The notes: generated by a model from the letters alone, not told the origin. DNA of 64,000 nt from Lachnospiraceae bacterium (GCA_910574195.1 CAJTBF010000002.1:297651-361650), one strand, 5' to 3'. Counted from the stretch's first letter, positions 51,370-59,702 are shown. Numbers and translations: made by a program.

Positions 51370-52139
51370 CACAGATTGAATTAACAAAAGACAACACTTA
51401 TCATGGGAACTTAATACTTGTAACGCCAGATTATCCGCTTATGAAGTTCCCGTGTATGAAAGATATGCAGCCAGCAATTAAGGAACAACCAGAAATACAG
51501 ATGAATGAGCAGGCGGCTAATTTATTACAGCTAATATTAGCAAAAATTCATTGCAAAAATGAAATTGTAGCTGTAAGCGGTTTCCGCACACAGGAAGAAC
51601 AGGAAAAAATATGGAATGATACGTTAGCCAAAAGCGGTCTTGATTTCACAAAAAAATATGTGGCAGTACCCAGACATAGCGAGCATCAGACAGGACTTGC
51701 CATAGACCTTGCAGAGAACAAGGAACAGATTGACTATATCTGCCCGCATTTTCCATATACGGGGATTTGTGGGGAGTTCAGAGCGACCGCTCCCCGATTT
51801 GGTTTTGTTGAAAGGTATGTGTCTGGGAAAGAACAGATAACGGGTATTGGAGCAGAACCGTGGCATTTTCGCTATGTGGGTTATCCCCATTCTGTCATTA
51901 TGGCAGAAAAGGATATGGCTTTAGAAGAATACATTTGCTTTTTAAAGGAAACTACCGATTTAAGGCATCCTTATATTTATAACAGTTCTAAAGCGGACAA
52001 AATCGAAATTTCGTATGTTTTTTTAGATGGCGGTCACTCTATAAAACTTGATGTATCGGAGATGTCGCCGTATATGATTTCGGGTACAAACGAGGGAGGG
52101 GCTATTTTAAGTAGATGGAGGGAATATTATGCGTCATAA
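51366..52139 (+). CDS. vanXY: VanXY-type D,D-dipeptidase/carboxypeptidase
   Basis: 257 residues, zinc peptidase of the VanY/VanX superfamily. Zinc and catalytic residues are in RHSEHQTGLAIDLA (SxHxxGxAxD) and AEPWHFRYVG (ExWH). It should remove D-Ala-D-Ala dipeptide or the terminal D-Ala so that only D-Ser precursors remain. No signal peptide is seen, as expected for cytoplasmic VanXY. GTG start overlaps the vanG stop (GTGA) and its end overlaps the next gene by 11 nt. Confidence 0.88.
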   Translation: MTQIELTKDNTYHGNLILVTPDYPLMKFPCMKDMQPAIKEQPEIQMNEQAANLLQLILAKIHCKNEIVAVSGFRTQEEQEKIWNDTLAKSGLDFTKKYVAVPRHSEHQTGLAIDLAENKEQIDYICPHFPYTGICGEFRATAPRFGFVERYVSGKEQITGIGAEPWHFRYVGYPHSVIMAEKDMALEEYICFLKETTDLRHPYIYNSSKADKIEISYVFLDGGHSIKLDVSEMSPYMISGTNEGGAILSRWREYYAS

Positions 52140-53145
52140 AACATTTGCAGGAATAGATTATTTCCGCTTAGTGGCTGCTTTCATGGTAATTGCAATTCAT
52201 ATATCGCCATTGTCAGTCTGGAGTGAGGGAATTGATTATTTAATTACCTATTGTATTGGGAGAATTGCTGTTCCATTTTTCTTTATGACGACAGGATATT
52301 TTGTATTAGCTCCCTATGTGCTTAGCAATTTTAAAAAGAAATATCCTCTCCGTAAATACCTTGTTAAAAATATAAGGCTGTACCTCATTGTGACCGCTGT
52401 TTATATACCTATTTCAATATATTCTGGGAATATGCCAAAATCTATCTTGGAGTTTATAAAGCAGCTTCTTTTTGACGGCACGTTCTATCATTTGTGGTAT
52501 TTTCCCGCCGCAATTATTGGGTGTGTACTTCTTGCGTGTCTGACAAAAAAATCAGTTCAGGCAGCAGTTTACTTTTCGCTCATTGCTTATGTGATAGGAG
52601 TATTTGGTGATTCTTATTATGGTCTTATAGAAAACGTGCCTTTACTACGCACGTTATATACTGGCATTTTCTATGTCAGCAGTTATACAAGAAACGGTAT
52701 TTTCTTTGCGCCAATTTATATCCTGCTCGGTGTGCTGCTGGCTGTTCCCGAATTTCATTGTGGGGAACAGGTATGTAAATGGGGACTTGCATTAGCATCG
52801 TTACTTATGCTTTTAGAGGGATGGATTACTTATTCTTTCCATATCCAAAAGCATAATAGTATGTATTTCTTTTTGCTGCCAGTGATGTATTTTTTGTTTC
52901 AATTACTGCTTAAAGTTTCTGGGAAAGCCCCCGCTTGGATACGGAATGGTTCAATGATGCTGTATATTATTCATCCTGCGGTAATTGTTGCCCAACGGTT
53001 AATCGCTAAAGTGACAGGACTTACAAAGATACTTGTGGACAATTCCTTTTTCCAATATATTTCGGTCTGTCTATTGTCATTGGCAGCCATGTTTATGATT
53101 CAAATATTTTTTGAAAGGGGAGGTAGAAATGTATCAAAAAGGTAG
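52129..53145 (+). CDS. vanTm: VanT membrane part (acyltransferase-3-like)
   Basis: 338 residues, polytopic with about ten hydrophobic helices. The acyltransferase-3 fold is recognisable from FAGIDYFRLVAAFMVIAIHISP and later LLGVLLAVPE segments. In VanG and VanC types this is the N-terminal half of a single VanT protein, thought to import L-serine; here it ends at its own TAG. It ends 17 nt inside the racemase gene. VanL clusters are known to have vanTm and vanTr as separate genes, so the split is credible and not necessarily damage. Confidence 0.88.
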   Translation: MRHKTFAGIDYFRLVAAFMVIAIHISPLSVWSEGIDYLITYCIGRIAVPFFFMTTGYFVLAPYVLSNFKKKYPLRKYLVKNIRLYLIVTAVYIPISIYSGNMPKSILEFIKQLLFDGTFYHLWYFPAAIIGCVLLACLTKKSVQAAVYFSLIAYVIGVFGDSYYGLIENVPLLRTLYTGIFYVSSYTRNGIFFAPIYILLGVLLAVPEFHCGEQVCKWGLALASLLMLLEGWITYSFHIQKHNSMYFFLLPVMYFLFQLLLKVSGKAPAWIRNGSMMLYIIHPAVIVAQRLIAKVTGLTKILVDNSFFQYISVCLLSLAAMFMIQIFFERGGRNVSKR

Positions 53146-54253
53146 GGCGTGGATTGAACTGGATATAGACAATCTGGCTTACAATATAAGGCAATTCAGA
53201 AAAATACTTTCTCCTAAGTGTGCGATTATGCCCGCCGTTAAAGCAAATGCCTATGGACATGGTGCTGTCCTCATTGCAAAAGCATTGCAGGATTTGGAAA
53301 TTAAAGATTTTTGTGTGGCATCAGTAAATGAAGCGGTTGAGCTTAGAAAAGCAGGGATTTTAGGGCAGATTTTGATTTTGGGATATACCTCGCCAAATCA
53401 GTTTTCTGATTTGGTGAAGTACAATCTTACACAAACGGTAGTTGATTACCCCTACGCAAAATTGTTAAATGACTTTGGACAAGTCATCTTTGTCCATATT
53501 GGAATAGATACGGGTATGCATCGTTTAGGGGAAAGAAGCGAAAACATAAAGGAAGTTTATAAAATGTGGGAGTTTGATAATCTGAAGATAACAGGTGTAT
53601 ATTCTCACTTGTGTATGTCCGATGGGGCTAGTGATGCGGAACGGGATATTACTCTAAAACAAATTGAGGAATTTAATATGGTAATAAACTTTCTGCATAG
53701 AAAGGGAATACATCATTTTAAAACGCACATACAAGGAAGTTATGGCGTACTGAATTACCCCGCTTTAAAGTTTGACTATGCACGATTAGGAATTGCACTT
53801 TATGGTGTATTAAGCTCTCCGAAAGATAGAATTATTTCTAATACAAAATTGAAACCAGTTTTATCATTAAAAGCCAGAATTGCGTGTGTAAAGCAGTTAC
53901 ATAAAGGCGAAGCACTCGGTTATGGTCTGACTTATAAGGCTGGAAAAGAAATGCAGATTGCTACTGTTTCAGTCGGATATGCAGATGGGATTCCCCGTGA
54001 ATTGTCAAATAAGGGATTTGTTTTGATAAACGGGCAGAAAGCAGCTATTGTCGGTCGTGTTTGTATGGACCAGTTAATGGTAGATGTGACAGATATTAAG
54101 GGCGTGTCTTGCGGGGATGAAACCATATTTATTGGGAAAAGCGGAAACAGTGAAATCATGGCTGCTGACCTTGCAGATAGTATAAATACTATATCAAATG
54201 AGATTTTAAGCCAATTAGGAAGTCGTTTAGGCAGAGTATCAATAAAAAAATAA
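53129..54253 (+). CDS. vanTr: VanT racemase part (serine/alanine racemase)
   Basis: 374 residues, PLP-dependent fold III racemase. PLP Lys38 lies in AVKANAYGHG; RLGIALYG and the catalytic-Tyr-like region near YGLTYKAG and RVCMDQLMVD are present. It should turn L-serine into D-serine for VanG. ATG 53129 sits 6 nt after GGGGAGG, itself within the vanTm end; an in-frame TTG 53111 is less likely. The good ribosome site supports deliberate separate translation. Confidence 0.9.
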   Translation: MYQKGRAWIELDIDNLAYNIRQFRKILSPKCAIMPAVKANAYGHGAVLIAKALQDLEIKDFCVASVNEAVELRKAGILGQILILGYTSPNQFSDLVKYNLTQTVVDYPYAKLLNDFGQVIFVHIGIDTGMHRLGERSENIKEVYKMWEFDNLKITGVYSHLCMSDGASDAERDITLKQIEEFNMVINFLHRKGIHHFKTHIQGSYGVLNYPALKFDYARLGIALYGVLSSPKDRIISNTKLKPVLSLKARIACVKQLHKGEALGYGLTYKAGKEMQIATVSVGYADGIPRELSNKGFVLINGQKAAIVGRVCMDQLMVDVTDIKGVSCGDETIFIGKSGNSEIMAADLADSINTISNEILSQLGSRLGRVSIKK

Positions 54254-54383
54254 TAGCGGAAGATAGCATTTTCTTATAGGTATAGCGGGAAGTTTAGAAT
54301 AAGAATTTTGATTGGATTTATAACTCGTCAAATAAAAAAAACAGCGTTTTGGCGGGTTGTATTTTCATGCAAAAATAGTTTTT

Positions 54384-54419
54384 CTCTCCAAATCTGTTTC
54401 AAGTTTGGAGGGATTTTTA
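54384..54419 (+). terminator. Terminator of the van operon
   Basis: CTCCAAA (54386-54392) and TTTGGAG (54404-54410) followed by GGATTTTTA. The 5' side is preceded by T-rich sequence, so it could act on both strands. Confidence 0.65.
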
Positions 54420-54710
54420 TTGCCTGCAAATAGCAAGTTCCATTTACATATATCATATCGGGGATGGGTGGACAGCCTGTTAAAAAAATCCTTGTCAGTG
54501 CAAGGGGGATTTCTACCCAAGAAGTAGAAGTCAAATTTCTACATATAAGAACTAAAATATCTATAAACCGTAAAGGTGTGACAGCCCTTACGGTTTTTCT
54601 TTTGTCGTTTTTTGTAATATCACGCCGCAAGGCTTTTCTGGGTGTGGGATGCCGCTCTCCGCCTTTCAATCTGGATTATACAAAAAAATTCAGATTGGAG
54701 GTAACGGATT
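54420..54710. other. Non-coding region with hairpins after the van cluster
   Basis: It contains GATTTCTAC...GTAGAAGTC (54508-54532), the 16-bp ATTTCTACATATAAGA (54535-54550) shared with 48086-48101, and a terminator AACCGTAA/TTACGGTT (54566-54595) plus T-run. An open frame from ATG 54464 runs through the terminator and is not convincing. A short RNA ending at 54600 is possible. Confidence 0.45.
54566..54600 (+). terminator. Intrinsic terminator
   Basis: AACCGTAA (54566-54573) and TTACGGTT (54588-54595) with T-run TTTTTC. Confidence 0.75.
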
Positions 54711-55139
54711 ATGGCGTACAACAAAGCCAGAGAAGAAAGAAAATGGCGGATATGGAAAGAAGCCGAGGAAAAGCAGCTTAGGAGCTTGGGTGTCAGCGAG
54801 GGCGATATTGAAAAGCTCCGTGTCCATGATTGGGCGATATTCAATTCCGACAGACGGTACTATGAGAAATTGCAGGATGCGGGTACATATCTTGAGGAAG
54901 TGGCAGAGGACACGGCACAGCCCGAAGTAAAAACGATTGAGGAATTTTTGGACAGCATTGAAAATGCAGTGCTGTACCAAGAGCTGCATCAGTTGGATAA
55001 GCTCACGCTCCAAGCGTTGCTGATGAGGACGCAGGGCTTTTCAGTCACTGAAATTTCAGTGGAATTAAGTTTAAACAAGGAAGTCATTTACAAGCGTTTG
55101 AACAGGTTTAAGAAAAAAATTAAAAAACTTTTGGGATAG
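54711..55139 (+). CDS. Sigma-70 region-4-like regulator (142 aa)
   Basis: The C-terminal ~60 residues (ELHQLDKLTLQALLMRTQGFSVTEISVELSLNKEVIYKRLNRFKKKIKKLL) form a sigma region 4/HTH pattern. The N-terminal half is a charged helix without region 2 features, so it is not a complete sigma factor. Proteins of this type stand near the recombination end of many Firmicutes ICEs, probably as regulators of excision. TTGGAGG precedes ATG 54711. Confidence 0.75.
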   Translation: MAYNKAREERKWRIWKEAEEKQLRSLGVSEGDIEKLRVHDWAIFNSDRRYYEKLQDAGTYLEEVAEDTAQPEVKTIEEFLDSIENAVLYQELHQLDKLTLQALLMRTQGFSVTEISVELSLNKEVIYKRLNRFKKKIKKLLG

Positions 55140-55668
55140 TGTCCAAAATCGCACTCTCCCATCGGCTACTGGGTGAGAGGGCAAAAACCTCTTGCCCAGT
55201 TTTCTTTTATATCGAAACGGGACGGCTCTTTGACAACCGAATACCCATTCACCAAATACATTCTCTTTGTGGCTGTAATAAGCGTAAGCGTGTGCAGCGG
55301 TACGCCATGACCCGCCGAAAGACGGCAAGCGGAAAATACCGACTGGAAATATCGGGCAGCTCCCGATTTCGCCAAAACCCACAAAGAGGACAATGATACT
55401 CCCGTCCAGCCACAGTCCGAGCGGTAACCAGTCCGCCGCAGGCAATGGGGGCGGCTCTGTCAGACCGACAGTTGGGGTGCAATTCCCGTGGCGTCAGTTC
55501 GCTGCTGACCGTTTGGTGACTTCCCTTGCGTTATCACGCATCAGCATTTTCGGGGTGTCGGGGACAAATAGAAAATGCCTTTTATCATAAAGCCAGATGC
55601 AGGGCGGTCAATGGAACAGGGCTTGTTTTATGCTTTTCCGACCTTAAATGCTTCCTTGCGTCTGTCTG
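55140..55668. other. Long non-coding region upstream of mazF, candidate structured RNA or cis site
   Basis: More than 500 nt without a convincing gene and of higher G+C than the flanking sequences. It starts with a terminator-like stem (CTGGGTGAGAGG/CCTCTTGCCCAG, about 55169-55202). Several short inverted stretches follow. Open frames of 62-85 codons exist in different frames but have no proper ribosome sites and odd composition. Confidence 0.45.
55169..55206 (+). terminator. Terminator of the sigma-like gene
   Basis: CTGGGTGAGAGG and CCTCTTGCCCAG pair with a 7-nt loop and a TTTTCTTTT run follows. Confidence 0.75.
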
Positions 55669-55708
55669 TTACATAGGCAGGATATTCCTGCCTAAATCCA
55701 GATGGAGG
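55669..55708 (+). promoter_or_regulatory. TTACATA-hairpin leader of mazF
   Basis: TTACA, TAGGCAGG (55674-55681), 5-nt loop, CCTGCCTA (55687-55694), AATC, GGAGG (55704-55708). The 8-bp stem is perfect. It is the third copy of the leader plan seen before parA and the primase-like gene. Confidence 0.65.
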
Positions 55709-55719
55709 TTATAAAGAAT

Positions 55720-56103
55720 ATGGAAAGAACAATCAGGCGTGGCGACATCTACTACGCAGAGCTTAATCCCGTTATCGGCTCAGAACAGGGCGGCACACGA
55801 CCCGTACTTATCATTTCCAATAATATAGGAAACAGGCACAGCCCGACGGTCATTATCGCAGCCATTACGAGCCGAGTGCAGACAAAAGCGAAACTGCCGA
55901 CACATACCGCCGTGAAAGATTACAAAGGGCTTGATAAGGACTCCATTATCCTGCTTGAGCAGATAAGGACGATTGACAAACAGCGGTTAAAACAGCATAT
56001 GGGGACAATGCCCACGGACATAATGGCAAGGGTTGACAAGGCTCTTGCCATTAGCTTATCCATGAAGCAGCAGAAAGCGGGGTGTGGCGATGGAGCAGAA
56101 TAG
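55720..56103 (+). CDS. MazF/PemK-family toxin, no antitoxin visible
   Basis: 127 residues. The MazF fold is clear from [30 protein letters not shown] and [10 protein letters not shown], and [13 protein letters not shown]. It should be an mRNA interferase. ATG 55720 is chosen because the family begins at RRGDI; ATG 55702 is an upstream alternative. No MazE-like gene precedes it; the leader and non-coding region stand there. The SHOCT-like small gene overlapping its end is the only close partner. It may stabilise the element, but another role or an RNA-based antitoxin are open. Confidence 0.85.
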   Translation: MERTIRRGDIYYAELNPVIGSEQGGTRPVLIISNNIGNRHSPTVIIAAITSRVQTKAKLPTHTAVKDYKGLDKDSIILLEQIRTIDKQRLKQHMGTMPTDIMARVDKALAISLSMKQQKAGCGDGAE

Positions 56104-56248
56104 GGAGCAGGATTTTGTACATTACAGCATCCAATTCGCATGTTTGCAGAAGCTGAAAAAAAGAAGTTTAATTACGGTAGATGAATACGAAGCCATAAAG
56201 AAGCGGCTTATGAGAGATTACAATGTCGTTACGAACCTTGCGGCTTGA
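56090..56248 (+). CDS. SHOCT-like small protein (52 aa)
   Basis: [26 protein letters not shown] matches the SHOCT helix-turn-helix-like short C-terminal domain, here making up most of the protein. ATG 56090 overlaps mazF by 14 nt behind GGGG, so it is probably co-translated. It lies 33 nt before the recombinase start. Such genes often stand just before serine recombinases in ICEs and could act as an excision helper. That role is inference. Confidence 0.65.
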   Translation: MEQNREQDFVHYSIQFACLQKLKKRSLITVDEYEAIKKRLMRDYNVVTNLAA

Positions 56249-56281
56249 CATTCATCAATAAATATTTTGGAGGTAAATCAT

Positions 56282-58066
56282 ATGAGCGATGTGCAGGTAA
56301 TCAAAGCAAACCGTAGTGAAAACCGTATCCGTGGCAGAAAGGTCGAAGTGTTAAGGGTAGCCGCCTATTGCCGTGTCAGCACGGACAGTGAAGACCAGCT
56401 CAACAGCTATAAGTCACAGGTCACATATTACACGGATTTGATTAAGAAGAAACACGAATGGACACTGGCGGACATATACGCTGACGAAGCCATAACAGGC
56501 ACGCAGGTAGCGAAGCGTGAGGATTTCCAGAGAATGATTAACGACTGTATGAATGGGGATATTGATATGGTGATTACAAAATCCATTTCAAGATTTGCCA
56601 GAAACACACTGGACACTCTGAAATATGTCCGTATGCTGAAAGAGAAAGGCATTGCCGTTTTCTTTGAAGATGAAAATATCAATACCTTAACAATGGACGG
56701 CGAGCTGCTGTTGGTGGTACTCAGCTCCGTCGCACAGCAGGAAGTGGAGAATATATCTTCCAATGTCAAAAAGGGATTGAAAATGAAGATGCAGAGGGGC
56801 GAGCTTGTAGGGTTTCAAGGCTGTCTGGGATATGACTACCATAAGGATACAAAAAGCATATCCGTAAATGAAAAGGAAGCTGAAATTGTACGGTATATTT
56901 TCAATCGGTATATTGAGGGCGCAGGCTGCACGGTCATCGGGAACGAACTGGAAAACTTGGGATACAAGACAAAGTACGGCAGTTCAAAATGGGTACAGTC
57001 CACAGTCATCGGAATTATCAAAAATGAGAAATACAAAGGCGACCTGCTTTTAGGAAAGACATTCACGGTTGACCCGATTTCAAAAAGACGGTTGGAAAAC
57101 TTCGGGGAAGAAGATAAGTTTTATATCCGTGACCATCACGAACCGATAATCAGCGAGGAAATTTTTGAGGAAGCGCAGAAGATACTGGCGAAGCGGAACA
57201 CAAACCGCAACGTGCATCAAGAGGGGCAGAAAAGAAACAAGTTCAGCAGGAAATATGCGTTTAGCTGCATGATAAAATGCGGATTTTGCGGCGGCACTCT
57301 GACACGGAGGAACTGGCACAGCAGCTCCGCATACACTAAGACAATCTGGCAGTGCGTCACTGCTACGAAGAACGGGAAAAGACATTGCCCACACTGTAAG
57401 GGAATCCCCGAAGAAGTGATTGAAAAAGCCTTTGTAAAGAGCTACCAGCTTTTATGCACAGACCAGCAGGAGATTGTTGATGAGTTCCTGCAAAAAGTTG
57501 AGGGAATCCTTAATGACGACACTTCTCTGAAGCGTCTGCCTAAGATTGAAAAGGAAATGGCTGACCTGCACAGGCGTAAGGAGAAGCTGCTTGATTTAAG
57601 GCTTGATAATAATATCGACAGGGACATTTACGAAAAGAAGAACCAAGAGCTGTCCGAGCAGTTAAAGAAGCTCCAAGAGGAACAGGAGCGGTTGATGGAA
57701 TTGAGCAGGAATCAGGATAATACCAGAACACGGTTAAGGGAGTTCAGAAAAGTGTTAGGTTCTGGGGAGATACTGGAGAGTTTCGACAGGGTGGTTTTTG
57801 AAAGCGTGGTTGAAAAAATAGTCATCGGAGGTTATAATAATGAGGGAGTGGAGGAGCCTTTGAAGATAACCTTTGAGTATAAAACTGGTATCCACTCTAA
57901 TTTTAATGGAAAGGATTTTAAGCCAAAGCGTAAAAACGCTGCGGCTGTACATAATGACGCAGAATTGTGTTCCTATACGAGTGACGAGGCTGAAAAATTG
58001 TGTTTACATAGTAGTTCCGACACAGCACGGTGCCTGGTACGGGGGGACGGTAACAGATGGATATGA
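56282..58066 (+). CDS. Large serine recombinase (site-specific integrase of the ICE)
   Basis: 594 residues as integrated. Catalytic Ser33 is in AAYCRVSTD; the resolvase domain runs to about 150, with SRFARNTLD. The recombinase domain has GYDYHKDTKSISV and the DNA-binding segment NEKYKGDLLLGKT. A zinc ribbon (CGFCGG...CPHC) is at about 340-380, then a coiled coil (about 420-470). ATG 56282 follows GGAGG by 8 nt. The frame crosses the attR core GCA at 58025-58027, so the last 12 residues (RCLVRGDGNRWI) are coded by chromosome. In the circle the frame would run on through the left end for 59 more codons. Confidence 0.92.
   Translation: MSDVQVIKANRSENRIRGRKVEVLRVAAYCRVSTDSEDQLNSYKSQVTYYTDLIKKKHEWTLADIYADEAITGTQVAKREDFQRMINDCMNGDIDMVITKSISRFARNTLDTLKYVRMLKEKGIAVFFEDENINTLTMDGELLLVVLSSVAQQEVENISSNVKKGLKMKMQRGELVGFQGCLGYDYHKDTKSISVNEKEAEIVRYIFNRYIEGAGCTVIGNELENLGYKTKYGSSKWVQSTVIGIIKNEKYKGDLLLGKTFTVDPISKRRLENFGEEDKFYIRDHHEPIISEEIFEEAQKILAKRNTNRNVHQEGQKRNKFSRKYAFSCMIKCGFCGGTLTRRNWHSSSAYTKTIWQCVTATKNGKRHCPHCKGIPEEVIEKAFVKSYQLLCTDQQEIVDEFLQKVEGILNDDTSLKRLPKIEKEMADLHRRKEKLLDLRLDNNIDRDIYEKKNQELSEQLKKLQEEQERLMELSRNQDNTRTRLREFRKVLGSGEILESFDRVVFESVVEKIVIGGYNNEGVEEPLKITFEYKTGIHSNFNGKDFKPKRKNAAAVHNDAELCSYTSDEAEKLCLHSSSDTARCLVRGDGNRWI
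58010..58040. other. attR: attR junction
   Basis: Element GACACA, shared GCA (58025-58027), then chromosomal CGGTGCCTGGT. It lies within the recombinase coding frame. The right arm of the chromosomal palindrome (GTGCCTGGT) is intact. Confidence 0.75.
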
Positions 58067-58205
58067 AAGATTTCAGATTCGTCCCGGTTTGTTTTCCGCA
58101 GGAGGTTGTTTTGTGATATAATTTAAGAAAAAGATGCGGGAATGAAAAGTATCTAAGAACGGAGAAAACAAACGGAAAGAAAATGAGCGGAAAGGAAGAA
58201 GAAAA

Positions 58206-59612
58206 ATGAAAGCATTTATGGACAGGGATTTTTTGTTGAATTCGAAGACAGCGCGGATGTTATTTCATGAACATGCGGATAAGATGCCGATTCTGGATTA
58301 CCATTGTCATATCAATCCGGAGGAAATTGCAAAAGACCGGAAGTTTGAAAACATTACGCAGGTCTGGCTGGGAGGAGATCATTATAAATGGCGCCAGATG
58401 CGTTCCAATGGAGTGGAGGAGAAATACATCACCGGAGACGCCAGCGACCGGGAAAAGTTTCAAAAATGGGCGGAGACATTGGAGAAGGCAATCGGAAATC
58501 CATTGTATCATTGGAGTCATCTGGAACTGAAAAAGTATTTCGGATACGAGGGACATTTATGCGGACGAACAGCCGAGGAGGTATGGAATCTCTGTAACGC
58601 AAAGCTTCAGGAGGATCGGATGAGTGTGCGGAATCTGATTCGGCAGTCCAATGTGACATTACTCTGCACTACGGATGACCCGGCAGACTCCCTGGAGTGG
58701 CATAAAGTGATTGCCGACGATCCGGAATTCGAGGTACAGGTACTTCCGGCCTGGCGCCCGGACAAGGCTATGAATATTGAAAAACCGGATTATACAGAAT
58801 ATCTGGAAAAGCTGGGGAAAGCGGCAGAACTGGAAATCCGGACTTTTGCAGATTTGAAGGCGGCGCTGAAAAAGCGGATGGAGTTTTTTGACAGTTATGG
58901 GTGCAGGGCTTCGGATCATGGCCTGGAATATGTGATGTATGTTCCGGCCTCCGATGAGACCGTGGAGGCGTTGTTTGCGAAACGCCTGAAAGGGGAGGAG
59001 CTTACAAAAGAGGAAGTGTTGGTGTTTAAAACGGCGTTTATGATTTTCGTGGGAAGAGAATACCACCGGCTGGGCTGGGCGATGCAGCTTCATTACGGAT
59101 GTAAGCGGGATAATAATACATTCCGTTACGGTCAACTGGGGCCGGATACCGGATATGATTGTATCGATAATTACACCCCTTCCGCGCAGCTTGCGGATTT
59201 CCTGAATGCATTGAACGCAACGGATGAGTTGCCAAAGACCATCATTTATAGCTTGAATCCCAATGATAATGCAGTAATCGGTACTATTCTTGGCTGCTTC
59301 CAGGATGCCGGTGTAGCCGGAAAGGTGCAGCAGGGTTCTGCATGGTGGTTTAACGATCATAAGACCGGTATGATTGAGCAGATGACTTCTCTGGCGAATC
59401 TGGGGCTGCTGGGCAATTTTATCGGAATGCTTACCGATTCCAGAAGTTTTCTTTCTTATACGCGGCATGAGTATTTCCGGAGAATTCTCTGCGAGTTGAT
59501 CGGCGGCTGGGTAGAGAACGGAGAATATCCGGCGGATATGGAAGTGCTGGGAAGGATGGTAGAAGATATTTCTTATAGAAATGCGGTCCGGTATTTTGGA
59601 TTCCGGCTGTAA
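58206..59612 (+). CDS. uxaC: Glucuronate isomerase
   Basis: 468 residues. It converts D-glucuronate to D-fructuronate (and galacturonate to tagaturonate), the first step of uronate use. The metal-binding YHCHINPEE (His33, His35) is at the N-terminus, and KYITGDA, MQLHYG and TDSRSFLSYTRHEYFRR are typical of the amidohydrolase-like UxaC fold. Length is normal. AAAGGAAG precedes the ATG. A TATAAT at 58117-58122 could serve as its own -10 box, so it may still be expressed although the ICE separates it from dctPQM. Confidence 0.96.
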   Translation: MKAFMDRDFLLNSKTARMLFHEHADKMPILDYHCHINPEEIAKDRKFENITQVWLGGDHYKWRQMRSNGVEEKYITGDASDREKFQKWAETLEKAIGNPLYHWSHLELKKYFGYEGHLCGRTAEEVWNLCNAKLQEDRMSVRNLIRQSNVTLLCTTDDPADSLEWHKVIADDPEFEVQVLPAWRPDKAMNIEKPDYTEYLEKLGKAAELEIRTFADLKAALKKRMEFFDSYGCRASDHGLEYVMYVPASDETVEALFAKRLKGEELTKEEVLVFKTAFMIFVGREYHRLGWAMQLHYGCKRDNNTFRYGQLGPDTGYDCIDNYTPSAQLADFLNALNATDELPKTIIYSLNPNDNAVIGTILGCFQDAGVAGKVQQGSAWWFNDHKTGMIEQMTSLANLGLLGNFIGMLTDSRSFLSYTRHEYFRRILCELIGGWVENGEYPADMEVLGRMVEDISYRNAVRYFGFRL

Positions 59613-59702
59613 GAAAAGCGGCCGGAATTGGGAAGATGTACAGGGAGAACGTGCGGAAACGAATCAGAAGAAACGAAAATATATAGAAGAGTAAAGAAAA
59701 TA

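Larger units (their letters stand above)
10145..58027 (+). mobile_element. Integrative conjugative element with vanG-type resistance, serine recombinase type
   Basis: Ends are deduced from the broken palindrome: left flank ACCAG-GCA then TGTAGAG, right end GACACA-GCA then CGGTGCCTGGT. Joining the flanks at GCA restores ACCAGGCACGGTGCCTGGT, a 19-bp palindrome with a 1-nt centre. The content is a full ICE: parAB, relaxase and MobC, VirD4, VirB6-like, PrgI, VirB4, CwlT-like hydrolase, sortase and adhesin, and a recombinase at the right edge. The general gene order is that of large Tn1549-like conjugative elements, but a large serine recombinase replaces the tyrosine integrase. The conjugation core is G+C-richer than the host flanks, and the van and 30.4-31.8 kb cargo are AT-rich, indicating later acquisitions. 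Confidence 0.9.

Noticed and set aside
53111..53128. TTG start for the racemase gene and a frameshift fusion with vanTm
   Set aside because: ATG 53129 has GGGGAGG at ideal spacing, so separate translation is more likely than a damaged single vanT.
54464..54781. 105-codon frame after the van cluster
   Set aside because: It reads through a clear terminator at 54566-54600 and into the sigma-like gene in another frame; no ribosome site.
55139..55714. Three frames of 62-85 codons upstream of mazF
   Set aside because: No ribosome sites, Arg/Ser/Cys-rich composition and overlap with a terminator stem; kept as a non-coding region.
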